IMG/VR virus record: IMGVR_UViG_3300037557_000171
Location: 1-21,494 of that record
Length of the DNA: 21,494 nt
From: a virus
Reading direction: 5' to 3' (one strand)
Of the stretch, positions 16,334-21,494 are shown piece by piece. Numbering within the stretch: position 1 is the stretch's first letter; every line of letters starts with the position of its first letter. The notes under the pieces are model-generated. The model was not told the DNA's origin and searched no databases. It saw nothing but the letters and a program-made list of their open reading frames with translations. The position numbers were made by a program, and so were the translations under genes.

Positions 16334-19152
16334 TGGCGACAACAGGCAATCCACTTTCAGGACACACTTCTGCTAATTACAACTCTGCTCATTCAGCGGG
16401 TTCAGGGGCAGCGGTAGATGGTCTTAGAGATGGTGACCAGATACTATCAGCGTCATTCACTAACATCCTAGAGGGCATACATGGTAATGGTATACTCATG
16501 CTAGAGGGTGGTGCAGTAAGTGGCACTAATAGAAACAACCCCGACTTCCTTCCGGGCGCTGTTACCAAAGGGGTATCTAGTCATCAGGTAAAGATTCAAG
16601 GAGGCTATGTTGTATTAGACAGTTCCATGTATGCCTTTGCAGATGGATACGATACCGATGGAACTCCAGATGACATATCCATAAATCTCACAGGAAACAG
16701 CATTCACAAGACAGGCACAACAAGTGCATTAACCACAGGCAAGGAATGTCTGTTTACTATCTTCGTGAACGCCAATGACTCTAGTAGCACCAAACATATT
16801 AGATTCCAACAAAGCAGTCTAGTGGATACAGGCACAGGAGTTTATCCCTCTTCTCCTAATTCATTCCTCATAGACGATGGAACCAGCACATCAGTCAAGG
16901 AGACAGTGATTTTAGCCACAGTTAGAGCGATATTCAATGGTTCAGCGTCTGGTGATAATACTGGCACCCATGGTTTGGCACTCACAATAACAGAAATAAA
17001 TGACAAGAGAGTATTCCTCAAACCGTCACCAATGTTCATCACCCCTCTAACCAAAGGTGTTCCGAAGAACAAGGATACAGCGAACTCAGTCAACAGTCAC
17101 AGCGACCTAGATGCATTCCAAAGCGAGGCTGGTGACTTTGCCTCTTCACCATTCGGTGCTGTATGGATGTCCCATTCCACAGACAAGGTCACCGCAGGAG
17201 GCACTAGATTAGGTGATGTGGGCGACGATGTGTTGTTCTTCGCATCGCATGAATCAGATGGTTCTCCTAAGACCCTGAGACTAGCACCTGATAGAATAAA
17301 CACAGGGACACCTACTGGTGTCAACCACTTTACCCATGATGGTCCCAATATCTTCATCGTTGCGCCGGGTGGTGCTGGATGTTCCTTGAACCCAGACAAC
17401 ACTAGCAATGAGTTTGCGCCCGGCTCTATTGTCTATATCAGGAATACAAACGCAACAAGTGGTCACCCAATCAACTTCGATACCATTGGGGCAAGTGCTA
17501 TGGATTACCAGATTACAGGTGGTCAAAGCGCAATCATCATCCGTAACAACAGTAGTAGTAACCCAAAGTGGTCTGTACTCATCAACGCTTCATCCAGTGG
17601 GACAGGAGCAGTGTCTGCCTTGAATGGTGCAACTGAAAATGAACTTGTCACTATTGGGTCCACTACAACTGAACTAGATGCGGAAGCCCTACTGAAGTTC
17701 GATGGCGCTACTCTTGAAGTAGGGGCTTCTGGTAATGGTGCTGATTTACTACTACACTCTGCTACTGCTGCTCATGTCGGTCTAAAATGGGACCACGATG
17801 ACCAGACTGACGGCTCTCTAACTCTAGGGGCTGACAACCATGGTATAGATTTCAAGGCATACGGAGAGACTGCTGGCCAGTTCATTCACTGGGATGCTTC
17901 CGCTGATACACTCTTTGTCACGTCTACATTGGATATAGACGGTGCAGTAAACGTGGGTGTGGATGGGACTGGTTACGATGTGAAGTTCTTCGGTGATACT
18001 GCTGGGGCATACGTGATGTGGGACCAGAGTCAGGACGACCTCATCCTTGGTGGTGCTGCTAGACTCGGTATAGGAGACACAGCACCCGGTACACAATTAC
18101 AGATATCCGCAGACGGTCCTACAATCACACTCAAGAACAGCGTTGCTGAGAATGGAGAGGGTGGTGCTGAGAGCAATATCCTATTCGAGGACCACGCAGA
18201 TGCTTCCTTAGCGAGTATACAGGGTAGTCACCACGGAACTGCTGATGATACCAAGGGTAAACTCATCATGAGCACGCACAATGGTACATCACTCACCACT
18301 GCTGTGACGATAGACTCAGCACAGAAGACCACTCTCGCTGGTGAGGTGGTGATTGGTGGTGACCTCACAGTCAACGGGACCACTACGACAATCAACAGCA
18401 CCACCATGACCACAGACAACATAATCCTCACTCTAGGAGGAGACACCCCTCCCGGCAGCAATGACTCCAAGGACAAGGGCATAGAGTTCAGGTATTATGA
18501 CTCTCAAGCCAGAATAGGGTTCTTCGGATATGACGAGGATGCCGCTAACTTCACCTTCCTCACAGCGGCCACCAATACTAGTAACGTGTTCAGTGGTACA
18601 AAGGGCACAATCAATGCCAACCTCTCAGGTAATTTATCTGGGGGCACAATCAATGCCACTACCATAACTGGTACTGCTGATTTGATTATCAACACCAATG
18701 ACTTCGTGGTGGATACAGATACCACCAACCCTGCTAAGGTAGGAATCAATCAAGCAAGCCCGATAGCATCACTACAGATAGCCACGACTGGTTTGGAGAG
18801 TCAAACTATTGACTCTGGTAGCACCTCCAGCAACGCTGTCGTCACTCTATGCACTAGAACTCAATTCAGGTCATTGAAGGTGTTTGTATCAAGCAAGGCC
18901 GATGATGACACAGCATTTGAGGCTACTGAGATTCTAGTAACACATAACGGCGCTTCGGGTGGCACTGTGGCATCCACAACATACGGTACAGTCACAATAG
19001 GTGGAGGAGCAGGAGGCTCCCCTGCCGCAATAGCAGCATATGCTGTTGCTTTAAGTGGTGATAATTTACAACTCACAATCAATTACAATCAAGTAAACGG
19101 GTCAGACAAAGATTTTACTACAAACATCCACTGGATAGGACTGGCGATATAG
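16333..19152 (+). CDS. Modular tail fibre protein 1, 939 aa
   Basis: ATG overlaps the preceding TAA (TAATG) with a strong GAGGTGA site four bases before it. Residues 1-250 form a distinct N-terminal part (HQVKIQGGYVVLDSSMYAFA) that probably docks on the virion. Residues 330-420 look like a beta-sandwich (HFTHDGPNIFIVAPGG, GSIVYIRNT). From 430 on there are modules familiar from marine phage fibres: ENELVTIGSTTTELDAEALL (435-454), three 'WD' units with tryptophans at 486, 520 and 563, a GGDLTVNGTTTTINS module at about 675-690 known from T4-like cyanophage fibres, and a C-terminal domain at 821-939 (TQFRSLKVFVSSK, EATEILVTHNG) of a type that often ends such fibres. Expected role: receptor binding on the host envelope. 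The module calls are from recall; the fibre call itself is firm. It ends in TAG, 12 bases before fibre 2. Confidence 0.85.
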   Translation: MATTGNPLSGHTSANYNSAHSAGSGAAVDGLRDGDQILSASFTNILEGIHGNGILMLEGGAVSGTNRNNPDFLPGAVTKGVSSHQVKIQGGYVVLDSSMYAFADGYDTDGTPDDISINLTGNSIHKTGTTSALTTGKECLFTIFVNANDSSSTKHIRFQQSSLVDTGTGVYPSSPNSFLIDDGTSTSVKETVILATVRAIFNGSASGDNTGTHGLALTITEINDKRVFLKPSPMFITPLTKGVPKNKDTANSVNSHSDLDAFQSEAGDFASSPFGAVWMSHSTDKVTAGGTRLGDVGDDVLFFASHESDGSPKTLRLAPDRINTGTPTGVNHFTHDGPNIFIVAPGGAGCSLNPDNTSNEFAPGSIVYIRNTNATSGHPINFDTIGASAMDYQITGGQSAIIIRNNSSSNPKWSVLINASSSGTGAVSALNGATENELVTIGSTTTELDAEALLKFDGATLEVGASGNGADLLLHSATAAHVGLKWDHDDQTDGSLTLGADNHGIDFKAYGETAGQFIHWDASADTLFVTSTLDIDGAVNVGVDGTGYDVKFFGDTAGAYVMWDQSQDDLILGGAARLGIGDTAPGTQLQISADGPTITLKNSVAENGEGGAESNILFEDHADASLASIQGSHHGTADDTKGKLIMSTHNGTSLTTAVTIDSAQKTTLAGEVVIGGDLTVNGTTTTINSTTMTTDNIILTLGGDTPPGSNDSKDKGIEFRYYDSQARIGFFGYDEDAANFTFLTAATNTSNVFSGTKGTINANLSGNLSGGTINATTITGTADLIINTNDFVVDTDTTNPAKVGINQASPIASLQIATTGLESQTIDSGSTSSNAVVTLCTRTQFRSLKVFVSSKADDDTAFEATEILVTHNGASGGTVASTTYGTVTIGGGAGGSPAAIAAYAVALSGDNLQLTINYNQVNGSDKDFTTNIHWIGLAI
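17767..18048 (+). repeat. Three diverged 'WD' modules in fibre 1
   Basis: Three related units follow each other: residues 479-499 (AAHVGLKWDHDD..), 504-529 (GIDFKAYGETAGQFIHWDAS..LFV) and 547-572 (GYDVKFFGDTAGAYVMWDQS..LIL). The last two align over 26 residues at 43-residue spacing, sharing the FxxxGxTAGxxxxWDxSxDxL pattern. They are diverged, so the duplication is old or the modules were acquired separately. Confidence 0.7.
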
Positions 19153-19153
19153 G

Positions 19154-19160
19154 GGGGTGA
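19154..19160 (+). promoter_or_regulatory. Ribosome binding site that decides the start of fibre 2
   Basis: GGGGTGA within the only intergenic gap of the window (19153-19164). It is four bases from the ATG at 19165 and touches the out-of-frame ATG at 19161, so spacing favours 19165. Confidence 0.7.
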
Positions 19161-19164
19161 ATGA

Positions 19165-21494
19165 ATGGCAGAGAAGGATTTTCGTGTAAGGAAAGGATTA
19201 GTGGTTGATGGGACCGCAGCGGCAACCAGCGTTGCTGTCACCACAGGGAACGTGGTACTGACTGCTGGAACACTCGGTCTCACTGATGGTATTCTACTAA
19301 GCACAGTGAGTGGTACCCCTAATGTATCACTAATATCCTCACAACCCACTGATGGTAACATCAAGATTGCACCTAACGGTGCTGGTGACATCGTATTCGA
19401 CACAGACAACCTCGATGTCAGTGCTGACTCAATGAAAATCAGCATCAAGGACAATGTCACTGCTTCACTCGACATAACAGAGGCAGGTAACTCCTATCTC
19501 AAGTTCACGACCACAGACGGGGGCAGTGAAGCAGCATCAGGGTTGATTACCTTTGGTAAGGCCAGCACTTTCGCTGGAACTACTATCGCTAACTTAGGGA
19601 CCGTTACGACTGCCACATCAATCACCTCTACTGCATTTGTAGGAGCATTAGACGGTGAAGTGGGTGGAACCACACCTGCTGCTGGTACGTTTACCTCTAT
19701 TAGTGTGGGTGATGGAGACATCACCAATGTTGGAGACATCAATACAGATAGTATCAGTGTTGATGCTGCCGCTACTGGTCTCAATGTGGATTTCAGTGCT
19801 GCTAACACTGGTACTGGAGTGATTACTCTCAGAGATGCTATGGCAGACGCTCTCAGTATAACAGACGGAACAAACGACTGGATGGTGTTCAATACTGATG
19901 GAGAAACACTTACCTTCGGTAGAAACTCTACCTTCGCTGGAACTACCATAGCCAGCCTAGGTACTGTATCTGCTGCAACCTCAATCACTTCTACTGCATT
20001 TGTAGGTCCAATAGACGGTATAGTAGGTGGAAACACACCTGCCGCTGGTTCGTTTACCACCCTCGGTGCATCCAGCACCAGCGCTCTAGTAGGCGCAGTC
20101 ACGATAGGCGATGCAAGCACTCACGGAAACATCACTAGTGCTGCTGGGAAGTACATCACCATAGCACCGGGAGATGCCACTGGCACTGATACGAATGGAG
20201 GTCGCACTACCATACAGGGCGGAGCAGGGACAGGTGAAGGTGATGGAGGGTACGTCACATTCGAGTTAGCACCACCCGGAGCGGGTACTGGTGCTGGTTC
20301 TAACCCCCATGTGACTGCCTTTACATTGAATGCACTAGTGAATGGCGCTAACCCCACTGCTGTATTCACTGGCGTGACTACAGCACCTACATTCGCCACA
20401 TCCAATACGACTACCGGCATAACAGTCAGTGGTTCGACTATATCTACCGATGGCTCTCAAACCAACATACATCTCACACTCGACCCACAAGGGACTGGGG
20501 AGATAGACGCTCAAGCAGCCTTGGACATGAACGACCTCAACATCAAACATGTCGATACGATGTACGTGCTCAACGTAGATGCAAATCAAGTAGGTGCGGG
20601 AACTACTGATGTGATAAACATCGGTAGAACCGATAACGTCACAATCGGTGGAACTGCGCTGGCTGACAACAACATCGCATTGCAGGTCAATGGTGGTGCT
20701 AACGCAGCCTTGCACGCCAACACAGGGGCAGGAAGTGCTGGCGGTGATGCTGACTACACCGAGGTTCGACTTCACATAGGGGTCACTGAGACAGAGATGT
20801 CTGACCTTACCCATCCTAAGGAATTAGTTGCCCTCGTCTTACAGAACAGCAACTCAGGCACTAACAACTCTGCGGGCGCTAAGGGTATAATCTTCGATGT
20901 GCCTACTGGTACTCCCGGTACTAATTCTGACGGGTCTACTTGGGGTATTGGGACCACTCAAGACGACATGAAGAGGTTCGTCATAGGGTTCGCAGGTACT
21001 AAACAAGGTTGGGATAACTCGACCAAGGGTACTACCAACTCGCCTTTGAACGACACGAGAGCAGCAGACTCACAACCGCTCTACGTCATGGATGAGGGCG
21101 GTAATCACTACGTGCAAATCGGCACGCATATCGGTAGTGCTGCTACCGCTGGTACGTTCAATTTCATAGAGGGCAATTCCCATGCCACCGCACCCAAGAC
21201 CAAGATTCAGATAACCGGCGAGGGTGCAATCAGATTCTACGAGACTGGTGACTCAGAAAACGCCTACATAGCGATTCAAGCACCAGCAAACCTAACTGGA
21301 ACAACCACCAACTACACGCTCACTCTACCAGTGGATGATGGGGCGAGTGGAGAAGTCCTTCAGACCGATGGTAGCGGTGTTCTGAGTTGGTCTGCTGCGG
21401 CCTCTGGTGGTATAGCCCTCACTGACTTGTCTGTCGGGGCAGAGGCAACCGCTGCTGGTGATGGAGGGATATCATATGCCAGCGGTACTGGTGT
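19165..21494 (+). CDS. Modular tail fibre protein 2, at least 776 aa (3' partial)
   Basis: Starts at the second of two nearby ATGs; the ATG at 19161 is out of frame and meets a stop within 16 codons, while the one at 19165 follows GGGGTGA by four bases and opens a frame with no stop to the window edge (776 codons plus two bases). The N-terminus MAEKDFRVRKGLVVDG matches the 'DFxVxxGLxV' opening common in marine phage fibres. Residues 130-179 and 251-300 are two copies of one 50-residue module (STFAGTTIA..LGTV, TSITSTAFVG, PAAG.FT). Residues about 717-742 hold the TLTLPVDDGASGEVLQTDG...LSW motif, and about 750-770 the LSVGAEATAAGDGGISY motif, both widespread in marine phage fibres. The protein is Gly/Thr/Ala/Ser-rich, acidic and has no cysteine that I see. 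Role: probable host-binding fibre or fibre tip; the receptor-binding end is outside the window. Confidence 0.85.
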   Translation, partial: MAEKDFRVRKGLVVDGTAAATSVAVTTGNVVLTAGTLGLTDGILLSTVSGTPNVSLISSQPTDGNIKIAPNGAGDIVFDTDNLDVSADSMKISIKDNVTASLDITEAGNSYLKFTTTDGGSEAASGLITFGKASTFAGTTIANLGTVTTATSITSTAFVGALDGEVGGTTPAAGTFTSISVGDGDITNVGDINTDSISVDAAATGLNVDFSAANTGTGVITLRDAMADALSITDGTNDWMVFNTDGETLTFGRNSTFAGTTIASLGTVSAATSITSTAFVGPIDGIVGGNTPAAGSFTTLGASSTSALVGAVTIGDASTHGNITSAAGKYITIAPGDATGTDTNGGRTTIQGGAGTGEGDGGYVTFELAPPGAGTGAGSNPHVTAFTLNALVNGANPTAVFTGVTTAPTFATSNTTTGITVSGSTISTDGSQTNIHLTLDPQGTGEIDAQAALDMNDLNIKHVDTMYVLNVDANQVGAGTTDVINIGRTDNVTIGGTALADNNIALQVNGGANAALHANTGAGSAGGDADYTEVRLHIGVTETEMSDLTHPKELVALVLQNSNSGTNNSAGAKGIIFDVPTGTPGTNSDGSTWGIGTTQDDMKRFVIGFAGTKQGWDNSTKGTTNSPLNDTRAADSQPLYVMDEGGNHYVQIGTHIGSAATAGTFNFIEGNSHATAPKTKIQITGEGAIRFYETGDSENAYIAIQAPANLTGTTTNYTLTLPVDDGASGEVLQTDGSGVLSWSAAASGGIALTDLSVGAEATAAGDGGISYASGTG
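19552..19701 (+). repeat. 50-residue module, copy A, in fibre 2
   Basis: Residues 130-179, from FGKASTFAGTT to PAAGTFTSI. It aligns without gaps to copy B exactly 121 codons downstream. A 26-base block at 19618-19643 differs from copy B at one base only. Confidence 0.85.
19915..20064 (+). repeat. 50-residue module, copy B, in fibre 2
   Basis: Residues 251-300, from FGRNSTFAGTT to PAAGSFTTL. The match core is 19981-20006. Upstream similarity continues weakly (TASLDIT / ADALSIT; SYLKFTTTDG / DWMVFNTDG), so the full duplicated unit is about 120 residues. Confidence 0.85.

Noticed and set aside
19161-19163. First ATG after fibre 1 as the start of fibre 2
   Set aside because: It is out of frame with the long reading frame and meets TGA after 15 codons; it also lies directly against the ribosome binding site.
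19494-20120. 208-codon open frame on the minus strand
   Set aside because: It lies wholly within fibre 2, carries mirrored copies of the fibre repeat, and has Val/Pro/Ala-rich composition expected from the complement of Thr/Gly/Ala-rich coding sequence.

Overview
The window looks like the late structural region of a tailed double-stranded DNA virus (Caudoviricetes) from the sea. Everything is on the + strand: five open reading frames in one tightly coupled block, with no integrase, tRNA, insertion sequence, CRISPR array, promoter or terminator that I can support. All three stop codons (TGA, TAA, TAA, TAG) end genes, so the standard code is in use. An archaeal host is my best inference, for example a Marine Group II euryarchaeote, the hosts of the magroviruses. 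The reasons are: arginine is almost always AGA/AGG (28 of 29 codons in the 478-residue gene), ATA is common, and every readable ribosome binding site has a GGTG(A) core. A marine bacterial host is not excluded.

Layout. (1) Positions 1-14556 hold the end of a giant virion protein of at least 4,851 residues. Its frame is open to the left edge, so the true start lies outside. (2) 14553-15989 is a 478-residue protein whose C-terminal half resembles a baseplate or tail hub protein. (3) 15989-16333 is a 114-residue small tail or baseplate-like protein. (4) 16333-19152 is a 939-residue tail fibre built of modules common in marine phages. (5) 19165-21494 is a second fibre of at least 776 residues that runs off the right edge. 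The junctions are ATGA, TAATG, TAATG and a 12-base gap holding a strong ribosome binding site, so the five are probably one transcript with coupled translation. No stretch over 12 bases is non-coding.

How they may work together: the giant protein and the hub-like protein would form or decorate the tail tip, the 114-residue protein would be a small adaptor, and the two fibres would carry host-binding modules. Only the fibre calls rest on recognisable sequence; the rest is inference from order and fold-like patterns.

The most striking signal is in the DNA words rather than in a gene. Reading the whole window by eye I found no GATC, no AGCT and no CCWGG, although roughly 80, 80 and 30 would be expected by chance. 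Synonymous codons are chosen to avoid them: all 28 Pro-Gly pairs use CCC or CCG. This suggests strong selection by restriction systems. Other points are a low-GC island and a strong hairpin inside the giant gene, a calcium-loop motif, and a near-identical 50-residue repeat in the last fibre.
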